Shown: positions 18,156 through 26,171 of the stretch, piece by piece | Numbering within the stretch: position 1 is the stretch's first letter | How the letters are laid out: the number at the start of each line of letters is the position of its first letter | Assembly (NCBI RefSeq): GCF_023822045.1 | Contig: NZ_CP084712.1 | Location: 1,178,001-1,242,000, forward strand | DNA length: 64,000 bases | Reading direction: 5' to 3' | From: Sphingopyxis sp. USTB-05 | GTDB taxonomy: Bacteria > Pseudomonadota > Alphaproteobacteria > Sphingomonadales > Sphingomonadaceae | Notes under the pieces: generated by a model | Told to the model about the DNA's origin: nothing | Databases searched by the model: none | The model's input: only the letters and a program-made list of their open reading frames with translations | Position numbers and translations under genes: made by a program

Positions 18156-18905
18156 ATGAAAATCACTGTCATCGGAGGAACGGGCCAGATCGGTCGCCGC
18201 CTAGCCGCGCGACTGCGCGAAGATGGGCATGAGGTCGTCGTGGCAGCCCGGTCGACCGGCGTCGACACGGTCAGCGGCGAGGGGCTGGTTCAAGCACTCG
18301 AAGGCGCCGACGTGGTCGTCGATGCATCGAACTCGGGTTATGGCGACGCCGCCGATATGCGGCGTTTCTTTGCCGCTTCGAGCGATAATATACTCGCCGC
18401 TGCCCGCGCTGCGTCGGTCGGGCACGTCATCGCGCTTTCCGCTGTCGGCGCGGACACGCTGAACGGCGGCTATTTTCTCGCCAAGCGCGATCAGGAGGAG
18501 CGGATTCTGGGCGTCGGCGTCCCGTTCACGATCGTCCGATCGACACCCTTTTTCGAGTTCGTCTACAAGATCGTCGACGCGAGCGGCGATGGCGACCGGA
18601 TGCCGCTTGCGCCCGTCACGATGCAGCCGGTGGCCGCCGACGACGTCGTCGCGGCGCTGGCCCGCCTCGTCACCGAAGCGCCGGTGAATGATATCGTCGA
18701 GATTGCCGGACCCGACACATTCGGTCTTGCCGAACTCGCGACCGAAATCCTCACCGCCAATGAGGATATGCGCTGGATCTCGGTCGACCCGGACGCGCTG
18801 TATTTCGGCGCGCGGTTCGATGGCGAACCGCTCACCTGCAATCGTCCGCGCCTCGCACCGACACGGTTCGACGACTGGCTACGCGAATGGATCGCTTTTG
18901 CCTGA
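18156..18905 (+). CDS. NmrA-like NAD(P)-binding SDR oxidoreductase (copy 2)
   Basis: A 249-residue paralogue of the protein at 14372, with the same GGTGQIGRR nucleotide site, the same ADVVVDASNS turn and the same FLAKRDQEE helix. The two proteins share a C-terminal pattern ending in TRFDxWL. It ends 3 bp before the convergent DUF1810 gene. Both copies flank a redox block, so they may act on related substrates. A flavin or quinone reductase role is inferred from the family only. Confidence 0.85.
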   Translation: MKITVIGGTGQIGRRLAARLREDGHEVVVAARSTGVDTVSGEGLVQALEGADVVVDASNSGYGDAADMRRFFAASSDNILAAARAASVGHVIALSAVGADTLNGGYFLAKRDQEERILGVGVPFTIVRSTPFFEFVYKIVDASGDGDRMPLAPVTMQPVAADDVVAALARLVTEAPVNDIVEIAGPDTFGLAELATEILTANEDMRWISVDPDALYFGARFDGEPLTCNRPRLAPTRFDDWLREWIAFA

Positions 18906-18908
18906 GGG

Positions 18909-19331
18909 TCAGCGGTCGTTGTCGATGCGGACGATCGTCGCCTCGTCGACCATATTGTCGAACCAGGTGATGAGCACCGAACGCAGCAGTACTTCGTTCG
19001 ACGCCTCGGCGAACAGGGTGAGCGAGGCGTGGAGCTTTGCGGCATCGACTTCGCCGAACACTTCGCGCGCGCTTGTCTGGACCAGCCGAAAGAGTGTTTC
19101 GACGCACTCGCGGTAACGGCCGCCGAGCGGAGCGAAATCCAGATAGGCGCGCGCTTCGTCGAGCGACGAGAGCGCATAGACGTTTCCATCGTTGTCTTCG
19201 ATACCCAGGCGCGGGAAGATGAAATCCATGTAGGGCGTGCACATCGCGCCGCGGCGCAGAATGTCGATCGCGTCGTCATAGGCTTCGGCCTGCGCGGCAA
19301 CGAAGCGTTCGAGATGATATTCGTCGATCAT
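18909..19331 (-). CDS. DUF1810 family protein (divergent)
   Basis: A 140-residue protein. It begins EYHLERFVAAQAEAYDDAIDILRRG and continues MDFIFPRLG, ASSL-type LSSLDEARAYL, LGGRYRECVETL, ASLTLFAEAS and ITWF. This order of motifs matches DUF1810, whose usual members start FDLxRFVxAQ and carry WFVFPQ. The family has a calpastatin-like label in some databases but no proven activity. Here the conserved W.WF is replaced by YMDF. It lies just downstream of a small GNAT gene in the same direction and may be cotranscribed with it. Confidence 0.7.
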   Translation of the reverse strand: MIDEYHLERFVAAQAEAYDDAIDILRRGAMCTPYMDFIFPRLGIEDNDGNVYALSSLDEARAYLDFAPLGGRYRECVETLFRLVQTSAREVFGEVDAAKLHASLTLFAEASNEVLLRSVLITWFDNMVDEATIVRIDNDR

Positions 19332-19341
19332 GATGGCCTCG

Positions 19342-19626
19342 CTAGCCGGCGACGACGTCGGCGAATTCGGGATGGCGGCCGAAAAAGTTGACCATGAACT
19401 GGCAGCGCAAAACCGCCTTGCGCCCCGTCTGCCGCATCAGGTGGAAAGCGCCCTCTGCGAGTTGCGATGCGATGCCCATGCCCCAGAATTCCGACGGAAC
19501 CTCGGTGTGAATCAGGACCAGTCGCCCCTCTTCGTCGACCCGGTAAAAGGCGGCCGCGGTCGAACCGTCGGGCAGGTCGAGTTCGAAACAGCGCTTTTCG
19601 ACATTGTCGACAACTTCGGCGTCCAT
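19342..19626 (-). CDS. Small GNAT N-acetyltransferase (YjdJ type)
   Basis: A 94-residue minimal GNAT fold protein. It has the YRVDEEGRLVLIHTEVP core, the acetyl-CoA loop reduced to GMGIASQLAEGAF and the C-terminal FMVNFFGRHPEF, the usual end of the YjdJ/GtlB-like group. It is 10 bp upstream of the DUF1810 gene. A GTACC box lies about 85 bp upstream of its start (near 19711). The family is small and uncharacterised; the substrate is unknown. Confidence 0.8.
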   Translation of the reverse strand: MDAEVVDNVEKRCFELDLPDGSTAAAFYRVDEEGRLVLIHTEVPSEFWGMGIASQLAEGAFHLMRQTGRKAVLRCQFMVNFFGRHPEFADVVAG

Positions 19627-19724
19627 GGCAGCTCACCTTTCCTTTGAGAGAGACGCGAACAGCCTACGCCAGCGGCACGACCGCAACAGACCCAAGGGCT
19701 GGAGATATGATTGTACCGTAAGGG

Positions 19725-20387
19725 CTAGCCCGCCCGCGACAGCGCGGCGCGCGGCTCGATCACCCCCCATGCCTCGGCGAGCGCGGAAAGTTCGGTCCTG
19801 GCGCGCCGCATCGCGGCGGCCCGCTCGACCTCGTGCGCGAACTGCATAGGCTGCGCATCCACGAAAACGGGGTCATCGACACCGATGAAGCCAAAGGCCG
19901 CACGAAGCGCCGGCGTCAGCGCGTCCATCGCCGCAAAGGGCGTGCCGGGGCGCAGGTCGACGCCGCGCGTCGTCAGGAACAGCGTCTTCTTGCCGCCGAG
20001 CGTGCCGACGTACTGTCCTTCGTCGGTTACCACGTAAGTCAGGCCACCGCGCACGATCGTATCGACGAACGCCTTGAACGCCGCGGGCATCGTCCAATTG
20101 TGCATCGGCATCGCAAAGAGCAAGGCGTCGGCGCCGAGCAGGCGCGCGCACAGAGCATCGGACACCATCAGCGCCTCCTTCATCTCTGCCGTGCGTTCAT
20201 CGGCGCGCGTGTAGGTCGCGCTTGCGAACAACTCGGTGATCGGGGGCAAGATCTCCACCGCAAGATCGAGATAGTCGACCGACAGCGTCGGGACTTGCGC
20301 GCGCAGCCGATCGACGAAAAAGCGCGATAGAGCGCGCGAGCCGGAATTTGCGCCTTTGGGGCTCGCATCGACATGCAGCAGTTTCAT
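19725..20387 (-). CDS. azoR: FMN-dependent NADH-azoreductase
   Basis: A 220-residue flavodoxin-like quinone/azo reductase. The start is MKLLHVDASPKGANSGSRA, the phosphate-binding SPR-type loop. The FMN isoalloxazine contacts lie in MPMHNWTMPAAFKAFVDT and the second loop in LTTRG. The chosen ATG at 20387 follows AAAGGAGA. It is 11 bp downstream of the MocR gene in the same direction, so the MocR regulator probably controls it. The physiological role of such enzymes is two-electron reduction of quinones. Confidence 0.92.
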   Translation of the reverse strand: MKLLHVDASPKGANSGSRALSRFFVDRLRAQVPTLSVDYLDLAVEILPPITELFASATYTRADERTAEMKEALMVSDALCARLLGADALLFAMPMHNWTMPAAFKAFVDTIVRGGLTYVVTDEGQYVGTLGGKKTLFLTTRGVDLRPGTPFAAMDALTPALRAAFGFIGVDDPVFVDAQPMQFAHEVERAAAMRRARTELSALAEAWGVIEPRAALSRAG

Positions 20388-20398
20388 CTTCGTCTCCT

Positions 20399-21850
20399 TT
20401 ACGCCGCCTGCGCCGAAACCGGCGCGGCGACGCCTTCGTCGATCAATGTCGCCAGCGTGTCGCACGCCTTGCCCAGAATTTGTTCGCGCAGGTTGGTGAC
20501 GCACAGCACCAAACCGGGCTGCGCCGCGGCGGGGTTCGCGTACCAGATCGACAGCGGCGCCGGCGCGATGCCCAGTTCGGGCGCGCGCCTTGCCAGCGCG
20601 ACATCGTCATAACCGCGCGGCAGATGAACGATCACCGCCAGCCCGGCGAAGGCATCGACCGCGATATCCGGATCGAGCCGTGCGTGGAGCGCGTCGCGCC
20701 GTTCGCGATACAGGCCTTTCATGTGGCGCAGGTGGCGCAGGAAATGGCCGTCGGCCAGGAAGTCGGTAAGCGCGAGCTGCGTCGTCACATTGGGCGCGGG
20801 GTTGAGACAGCCCGCAACCTCGCCAAATCGCGCGGCGAGCGCGAGCGGGGCGACGACAAAGCCCAGACCCAGCGCCGGGCTGATTGTCTTGCCGAAGGTG
20901 CCGATATGGATCACGCGGCCGGCGGGGTCCTGCGCCGCCATCGCTGGCGCGGCACGGCCGCCGAGCTGGAGTTCGCTGAGATAATCATCCTCGATGATCC
21001 ACGCGCCTTCGCGTTCCGCCCAGGCGAGCAGCGCGGCGCGGCGCTCGGGCGACAGCGTGACGCCCGTCGGCGCCTGCTGCCCCGGCGTGACGATGGCCAG
21101 CGCGGCGTCGGGCGCGGCGCGCACGCCCATGTCGACGCGGATGCCCTTGGCGTCGACCGCGATCGGGACGGGTTTCAGCCCGGCAATTTCCAGCCCTATG
21201 CGCGATATCGGGTAGCAGGGATCTTCGACCCACGCGGTGCGTCCCTGCACGCCGAGCGCCATCAGGGTCAGGCAGAGGCCGTTCTTGTAGCCGGTGGTCA
21301 GGATGATCTGGTCAGGGTGGCAACAGATGCCGCGCGTGATCGCGAGCTGTGCCGCGATCTGCGCGCGCAGTTCGGGCTCGCCGCGCGGATCGGGCGGGCC
21401 GACCGGGGCCATGGCATTCGCGCGCACCGCGCGGGTACGCAGCCGCGCCCATAATTTCGCGGGAAAGGCATCCTGCGCCGGCACCCCCATCTGAAAGGGC
21501 AAGGGGCGAAGCGAGAAGCCGCGTTCGAGATTTTGCAGCGGCCGCGGAATGTCGACCCGTTTCGTCTCGACCGGCTTCGGCGCGGCCCGTTCGGCGACGC
21601 GCGTGCCGGCGGCCCCTGCCGAAAAGACCAGCAGCTCGTCGGCCAGCGCTTCATAGGCGGCCTTCACCGTCCCGCGCGCGACGCCAAGCTGCGAAGCCAT
21701 GTCGAGCCACGATGGCAGTCGCGTTCCGGGTCGAAGCCGGCCGTCCATGATCGCGGTGCGGATTGTCGCGGCGATCTGGGCGGTAATCGGTGTCGAATGC
21801 GAGCGATCGATCTGGAAGGAGAGCCGTCCGGCGTCCCATGATGCATTCAT
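20399..21850 (-). CDS. MocR-type transcriptional regulator (GntR wHTH + aminotransferase fold)
   Basis: A 483-residue PdxR/MocR-type regulator. The N-terminal winged helix reads ITAQIAATIRTAIMDGRLRPGTRLPS, then MASQLGVARGTVKAAYEAL. The rest is a fold-type I aminotransferase domain with the PLP lysine in HIGTFGKTISPALGLGF and the aspartate in WIIEDDYLSE. It likely binds PLP and represses or activates its operon with azoR. Just upstream of its start two boxes, ATGGTAC (21862) and ATGGACC (21885), are 23 bp apart on one face of the helix. Other members are known to use spaced direct repeats. The effector beyond PLP is unknown. Confidence 0.93.
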   Translation of the reverse strand: MNASWDAGRLSFQIDRSHSTPITAQIAATIRTAIMDGRLRPGTRLPSWLDMASQLGVARGTVKAAYEALADELLVFSAGAAGTRVAERAAPKPVETKRVDIPRPLQNLERGFSLRPLPFQMGVPAQDAFPAKLWARLRTRAVRANAMAPVGPPDPRGEPELRAQIAAQLAITRGICCHPDQIILTTGYKNGLCLTLMALGVQGRTAWVEDPCYPISRIGLEIAGLKPVPIAVDAKGIRVDMGVRAAPDAALAIVTPGQQAPTGVTLSPERRAALLAWAEREGAWIIEDDYLSELQLGGRAAPAMAAQDPAGRVIHIGTFGKTISPALGLGFVVAPLALAARFGEVAGCLNPAPNVTTQLALTDFLADGHFLRHLRHMKGLYRERRDALHARLDPDIAVDAFAGLAVIVHLPRGYDDVALARRAPELGIAPAPLSIWYANPAAAQPGLVLCVTNLREQILGKACDTLATLIDEGVAAPVSAQAA

Positions 21851-21861
21851 CTCGTCACCTC

Positions 21862-22026
21862 ATGGTACTGTTAAAACGCTGTCGATGGACCAGAGGCTAT
21901 GCCCCTTGCGCCGGGTCTGTCGAGACGGGGGCGACCTATGCGAAGGTACAGGATGGGCTGCCTTGCCGGTTAGGCCGGATGACAATCACCCCGCATTTCA
22001 ATCCCGCGGGCGAGCGGTTTGGTACA
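21862..22026. promoter_or_regulatory. Divergent mocR / iron-sulfur gene control region
   Basis: The space between the MocR gene (start 21850) and the iron-sulfur gene (start 22125) contains ATGGTAC at 21862-21868, ATGGACC at 21885-21891 and TTGGTACA at 22019-22026. The first two lie within 45 bp of the mocR start and the third about 100 bp before the iron-sulfur gene. They are candidate MocR binding sites. This is inferred from repetition and position only. Confidence 0.35.
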
Positions 22027-22124
22027 GGCGGCTTGTCAACTCTCGTGCCTGCCCCTGATGGCAGCGCAGACTATCCTGTCCGCTTCACCCGCCGCCCGGC
22101 GGCGGTCGCAGGAGGGTTATGAAG

Positions 22125-24071
22125 ATGGACGGCAAAACCGCCGTGAGCCGCGAGAAGATATTGCACGCGCTCTATGAAGCCGCGGAACTCGAGCATAATC
22201 TGATGTGCACCTATCTCTATGCCGCTTTCAGCTTGAAGGATGGCGAAGGCGAGGGGTTGAGCGGCGCCGAGGCCGAAGCGGTTGCGCGCTGGCGCCGCGC
22301 GATCCTCGACGTCGCGATCGACGAGATGAGCCACCTTGTTGCGGTGTGGAACATCACCGTGGCTCTAGGTGGCGCGCCGCGTTTCGGACGCACCAACTTT
22401 CCGATCGAGCCCGGCCGGCTTCCGGCAGGCATCGCGGTAAAGCTCGCGCCCTTCGGCGAGGCTGCGATCCAGCATTTCCTCTATCTCGAGCGCCCTGAAA
22501 CCTCGGCTGAAGGCGACGGGGCGGGCTTCGCGGCGGACAAGGCCGCGCCGCGGACGCCGCGGACGTTCCGCCTGACCCCGACCGGATATGATTATGCGAC
22601 GATCGGCGCCTTCTATCAGGTGATCGAGACCGATTTGCGCGCGCTGGCTGGCGCGATCGGCGAGGCGGCACTTTTCTGCGGCGATCCCGCGCTGCAACTG
22701 ACGCCCGAGGAAGTCGGCTTCAAGGGCGCGCGGCCCGTCACCAGCCTCGACAGCGCGCTCGCCGCGCTCGCTGAGATCATCGTCGAGGGGGAGGGCGCGC
22801 CGACCGACAGCGACGATTCGCATTTCCGCCGCTTCGTTGCGGTCCGCGACGAGATGCAGAGCCTCGCCGCCGCGAACCCCGACTTCGCCCCCGCGCATCC
22901 CGCGGCGACCAACCCCGTGCTTCGCAAGCCGCCGTCGCCCGAGGGGCGCATCTGGCTTGAAGACGCCGACGCCGTGGCGACGGTCGACCTCGCCAATGCC
23001 ATCTATGTACTTGCGCTTCGCCTGCTCGCCGCCGGCTATGCGATACCTCGCCCGAACCCCGACAAGGCGCTCTATATCGGTTCGGCTATCGGGTTGATGC
23101 ACGCGCTCACCGCAGTGGCGGAGCGCGCGGCACGCCTTCCCGCCGGCCCATCGAACCCGGGCTGCAACGCCGGTATATCGTTCACCGCGCTGCGCGAGGC
23201 TGCATCGCTGCCCGCGGGTGCAAGCGCCAGGCACGTTTATCTTGAGCGTATGGAGGAACTGAGCGCCGTCGCCGAAGCGATGGACACTGCCGACCCTCGC
23301 TGCGTCCGTGCCGCGCGGATTTTGCAGAAGCAGGCTGCGCGGCTGCGCGACGCACCAATTGGCGAGGCTGCGCCAGCAAGCACCCCCGACGCAGCGCCGC
23401 CGCCCGCAGCGCCCTCAGCGTCGCCAACGACCTCGGCCGACGGTGTCGACCGGGCCGAGGGCAAGGACATCGCCGTGATGTTCGACGGCAAACGCTGCAT
23501 CCATGCGCGCTTCTGCGTCACGCAGGACCCGGCGACATTCCTCGCCAATGTCGACGGCCCATGGATCATCCCCGACGCGACCGATGTCGAATATCTCTGC
23601 GGTACGATCCGCCAATGCCCGTCGGGCGCGCTGACTTATGAGCGCCGCGACGGCCAGGCCGAACCGGTGCCGCCGGTCAATCTGATCACGCTGCGCGAGA
23701 ACGGTCCTTATGCAGTGCGCGCCGATCTCGCGCTCGATGGCGAGAAGGTGGGTTTTCGCGCGACGCTCTGTCGTTGCGGTGCTTCAAAGCGAAAGCCCTT
23801 CTGTGACAAGTCGCATAAATATATCGGCTTCGAGGCGACCGGTGAGCCGCCGACGAAGGATGGGCCGAAGCTCGCGGTTCGCAATGGCCCGCTGACCGTC
23901 GAGCCCCAACTCGACGGACCGCTGCAGATACGCGGCAATCTTGAAATTCTCAGCGGGACGGGGCGGACCGTCGCCGCCGTCGAAACGGCGCGGCTCTGCC
24001 GCTGCGGCGCATCGAAGAACAAACCCTTTTGCGACGAAAGCCACCGCCGGATCGGCTTTCGCAGCGCATGA
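22125..24071 (+). CDS. Ferritin-like / mono-cluster ferredoxin / double CDGSH iron-sulfur protein
   Basis: A 648-residue multi-domain protein. The first 230 residues form a VioB-like ferritin-like domain with ELEHNLMCTYLYAAF and DEMSHLVAVWN, possible di-iron ligands. A second helical part and an Ala/Pro linker follow. Residues about 445-510 are a Fer4_19-type domain with C458 and C464 (RCIHARFC) and a later CGTIRQCPSG. Two CDGSH-type zinc-finger-like [2Fe-2S] sites follow: C549-C551-C560-H564 and C625-C627-C636-H640, reading CDKSH and CDESH. The ATG at 22125 is 9 bp after GGAGG; an ATG at 22119 is too close to that site. Likely an electron-transfer or redox enzyme; its substrate is unknown. 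Confidence 0.88.
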   Translation: MDGKTAVSREKILHALYEAAELEHNLMCTYLYAAFSLKDGEGEGLSGAEAEAVARWRRAILDVAIDEMSHLVAVWNITVALGGAPRFGRTNFPIEPGRLPAGIAVKLAPFGEAAIQHFLYLERPETSAEGDGAGFAADKAAPRTPRTFRLTPTGYDYATIGAFYQVIETDLRALAGAIGEAALFCGDPALQLTPEEVGFKGARPVTSLDSALAALAEIIVEGEGAPTDSDDSHFRRFVAVRDEMQSLAAANPDFAPAHPAATNPVLRKPPSPEGRIWLEDADAVATVDLANAIYVLALRLLAAGYAIPRPNPDKALYIGSAIGLMHALTAVAERAARLPAGPSNPGCNAGISFTALREAASLPAGASARHVYLERMEELSAVAEAMDTADPRCVRAARILQKQAARLRDAPIGEAAPASTPDAAPPPAAPSASPTTSADGVDRAEGKDIAVMFDGKRCIHARFCVTQDPATFLANVDGPWIIPDATDVEYLCGTIRQCPSGALTYERRDGQAEPVPPVNLITLRENGPYAVRADLALDGEKVGFRATLCRCGASKRKPFCDKSHKYIGFEATGEPPTKDGPKLAVRNGPLTVEPQLDGPLQIRGNLEILSGTGRTVAAVETARLCRCGASKNKPFCDESHRRIGFRSA

Positions 24072-24099
24072 CAAACTCTCCCAGGAAAGAAGGCAATTT

Positions 24100-24849
24100 A
24101 TGACAAGCTTGAACGGAAAGGTCGCGGTAATCACCGGCGGCAACAGCGGCATCGGCCTCGCCGCAGCCAAACTCTTCGCCGCCGAGGGCGCGCAGGTCGT
24201 CATTACCGGCCGCCGCCAGCAGGTCGTCGACGACGCCGTACGCGAAATCGGATCGGCGGGTTTCGGGATCCAGGGCGATGTCGCCGATCCCGATCATCAT
24301 CGCGAGGTCGCGGAGATCGTCCGCGAGCGCTTCGGCCATGCGGACATCTATATGGCGAATGCGGGGGTCAACACGATCAGCCCGTCGCACGACGTGACCG
24401 AGGCCGAATATGATGCGCAGTTCGCGATCAACGCGCGCGGGACCTTTTTCGGGGTGCAGAAGATCGCGCCCATCATGCGGGACGGCGGCTCGATCATCCT
24501 TGTCGGCTCACTTGCCAGCGACAAGGTGCTCGAAGGGCACGCGGTCTATGCGGGGACGAAGGCCGCGATCAACGCCTTCGCCCGCGCATGGGCGCTCGAG
24601 TTCAAGGCACGCGGCATCCGCGTCAACATGCTGAGCCCCGGGCCGACCGAGACGGCGATCCTTGAGAAACTGGGCGTGGCGCCTGAAGATCATGACGCGT
24701 TCGTCGAAATGATGGCGGGCGCAATTCCGCTTGGCCGGCTCGGCCAGCCTAGTGAATTGGCAAGCGCCGCACTCTTCCTCGCCTCTGATGCAAGCAGCTT
24801 TGTTACGGGCATCAATCTGCGCGTCGATGGCGGCATGGCGCTGCTTTGA
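24100..24849 (+). CDS. Classical short-chain dehydrogenase/reductase
   Basis: A 249-residue SDR. TGGNSGIG is the cofactor site, NAG is at about residue 88, the catalytic Ser is in VGSLAS and the YxxxK pair in YAGTKAAI. The NNAG Asn helix and a C-terminal DGGMAL complete the pattern. The residues after beta-2 (TGRRQQ) favour NADPH. It starts 28 bp after the iron-sulfur protein, so they may share a transcript. The substrate is not predictable. Confidence 0.93.
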   Translation: MTSLNGKVAVITGGNSGIGLAAAKLFAAEGAQVVITGRRQQVVDDAVREIGSAGFGIQGDVADPDHHREVAEIVRERFGHADIYMANAGVNTISPSHDVTEAEYDAQFAINARGTFFGVQKIAPIMRDGGSIILVGSLASDKVLEGHAVYAGTKAAINAFARAWALEFKARGIRVNMLSPGPTETAILEKLGVAPEDHDAFVEMMAGAIPLGRLGQPSELASAALFLASDASSFVTGINLRVDGGMALL

Positions 24850-24888
24850 CGACTTGCGGCTCTTCGATCGAAACGGCGCGCTGTCGTA

Positions 24889-24927
24889 CGGGTTTCGGAG
24901 CAAGGAAAGCCCTTGCTCCGAAACCCG
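24889..24927. terminator. Perfect 17-bp hairpin after the SDR gene
   Basis: CGGGTTTCGGAGCAAGG at 24889-24905 is exactly repeated inverted at 24911-24927 around a 5-nt loop (AAAGC). There is no T-tract on either side. It lies 39 bp after the SDR stop and 119 bp before the response-regulator gene. It may end the upstream transcript, stabilise its 3' end or act on the next gene. Confidence 0.5.
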
Positions 24928-25045
24928 CGGGCACATAGACTTTGCGCGCCTGCCGACATGACCGGGACGATCTCTTGCCTTTCGGTCGCAGGATGTCCGC
25001 GGGAAGATGGCCGTTCGCGACGACACCGCTTACCGGGGAGGGGTA

Positions 25046-25693
25046 ATGACCACGACCGCCGATTATGAACCGCCGCTTGTCCTGATCGTCGACGACGACG
25101 AAGAGGTGCGCACGGCGATCAGCGAATTGATGCTGTCGGTCGGGATGGAAGCGAACTGCTATGGCTCGACGCGCGAATTGCTCGAATCGCCGCTGCTCGA
25201 ACGCGCCGGCTGCCTCGTCCTCGATGTGCGCATGCCGGGATCGAGCGGGCTAGACCTTCAGCAGCATCTGGCCGCCGCCGGCATCGCGAAGCCGATCGTC
25301 TTTCTGACCGGACACGGCGACATCCCGATGTCGGTGCAGGCGATGAAATCTGGCGCCGTCGATTTTCTGACCAAGCCGGTGCGCGACCAGACGTTGCTCG
25401 ACGCCGTCGTCGCGGGTGTCGAACGCGATGTTGCGGATCGCGCGAACGCCCGGATCGTCCGGCAACAGGTCGAACGTTTCGCGACGCTCACCCCGCGCGA
25501 GAGTCAGGTGATGCGCGAGGTCGCCCGCGGACGGCTCAACAAGCAAATCGCCTATGACCTCGGTATTTCGGAAATTACCGTCAAGCTTCACCGCAGCAAT
25601 GTGATGAAGAAGATGCAGGCGGCGACCGTCGGCGAATTGATCCGCGCGTGGGAGAAATTGCCCGCACAATTGCGTGAAACCGGGGGAGCCTAG
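25046..25693 (+). CDS. FixJ/NarL-type response regulator
   Basis: A 215-residue regulator with an N-terminal receiver (VDDDEEVR, acceptor Asp in LVLDVRMPGSSG, Lys in LTKPV) and a LuxR-type helix-turn-helix (LTPRESQVMREVARGRLNKQIAYDLGISEITVKLHRSNVMKK, of which I cite only parts as key: LTPRE and KQIAYDLGISE). The start is ATG 25046 after GGGGAGGGG. It opens a three-gene signalling set with a lone receiver and a PAS kinase. FixJ-like regulators usually answer PAS kinases of the type at 26168. Confidence 0.93.
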   Translation: MTTTADYEPPLVLIVDDDEEVRTAISELMLSVGMEANCYGSTRELLESPLLERAGCLVLDVRMPGSSGLDLQQHLAAAGIAKPIVFLTGHGDIPMSVQAMKSGAVDFLTKPVRDQTLLDAVVAGVERDVADRANARIVRQQVERFATLTPRESQVMREVARGRLNKQIAYDLGISEITVKLHRSNVMKKMQAATVGELIRAWEKLPAQLRETGGA

Positions 25694-25778
25694 ACTTTGG
25701 TATGGTTACAAAGCTTTACAAGCTGCGCGACTATGGCGTTATTGGCCGTCCCGGTCGTGAGAAAAAGGGCCAAATCGC

Positions 25779-26171
25779 TTGCCCAAAACGCCTCTTGTCG
25801 CAGTTGTGGATGATGACGAAGCCATCCGCGAAGCATTGTGCGATCTGTTGATGGTTACCGGACTGGAGTGCAGCACCTTCGATAGTGCCCCGGCGTTCCT
25901 CGATAACGTGCAAAATCATTTCGATTGCCTGATTACCGATGTGCGAATGCCCGGGATGAGCGGGATCGACCTGCTCGAACGGATGCGGGCCGGCGGGTCG
26001 GACCTGCCCGTCATCGTGCTGACGTCGGTCATCGATTCCAGCGTCCGGGCGCGGGCGCTCGACCTCGGCGCGCAGGCCTGGCTGACCAAGCCGGTTGCGG
26101 ACGATGCGCTTCTCGATCAGCTGAAGGCGGCGATCGGGGCGGAGGATTGGCCCGACGGGCCGGAGCAGTGA
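25779..26171 (+). CDS. Stand-alone receiver-domain response regulator
   Basis: A 130-residue single CheY-like receiver with VVDDDEAIRE, acceptor Asp in LITDVRMPGMSG, the Thr/Ser switch in VLTSV and Lys in LTKPV. There is no output domain. The start must be a TTG at 25779, since no ATG or GTG fits; AAGGG lies about 9 bp upstream. The stop overlaps the kinase GTG start by 4 bp, so it is translationally coupled to the kinase. It may be a phosphate sink or a phosphorelay shuttle between the kinase and the FixJ-like protein. Confidence 0.85.
   Translation: MPKTPLVAVVDDDEAIREALCDLLMVTGLECSTFDSAPAFLDNVQNHFDCLITDVRMPGMSGIDLLERMRAGGSDLPVIVLTSVIDSSVRARALDLGAQAWLTKPVADDALLDQLKAAIGAEDWPDGPEQ

Noticed and set aside
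18563..19300. 245-codon minus-strand frame across the second NmrA-like gene and DUF1810
   Set aside because: Ser/Arg-rich translation without motifs; both recognised genes explain the DNA better.
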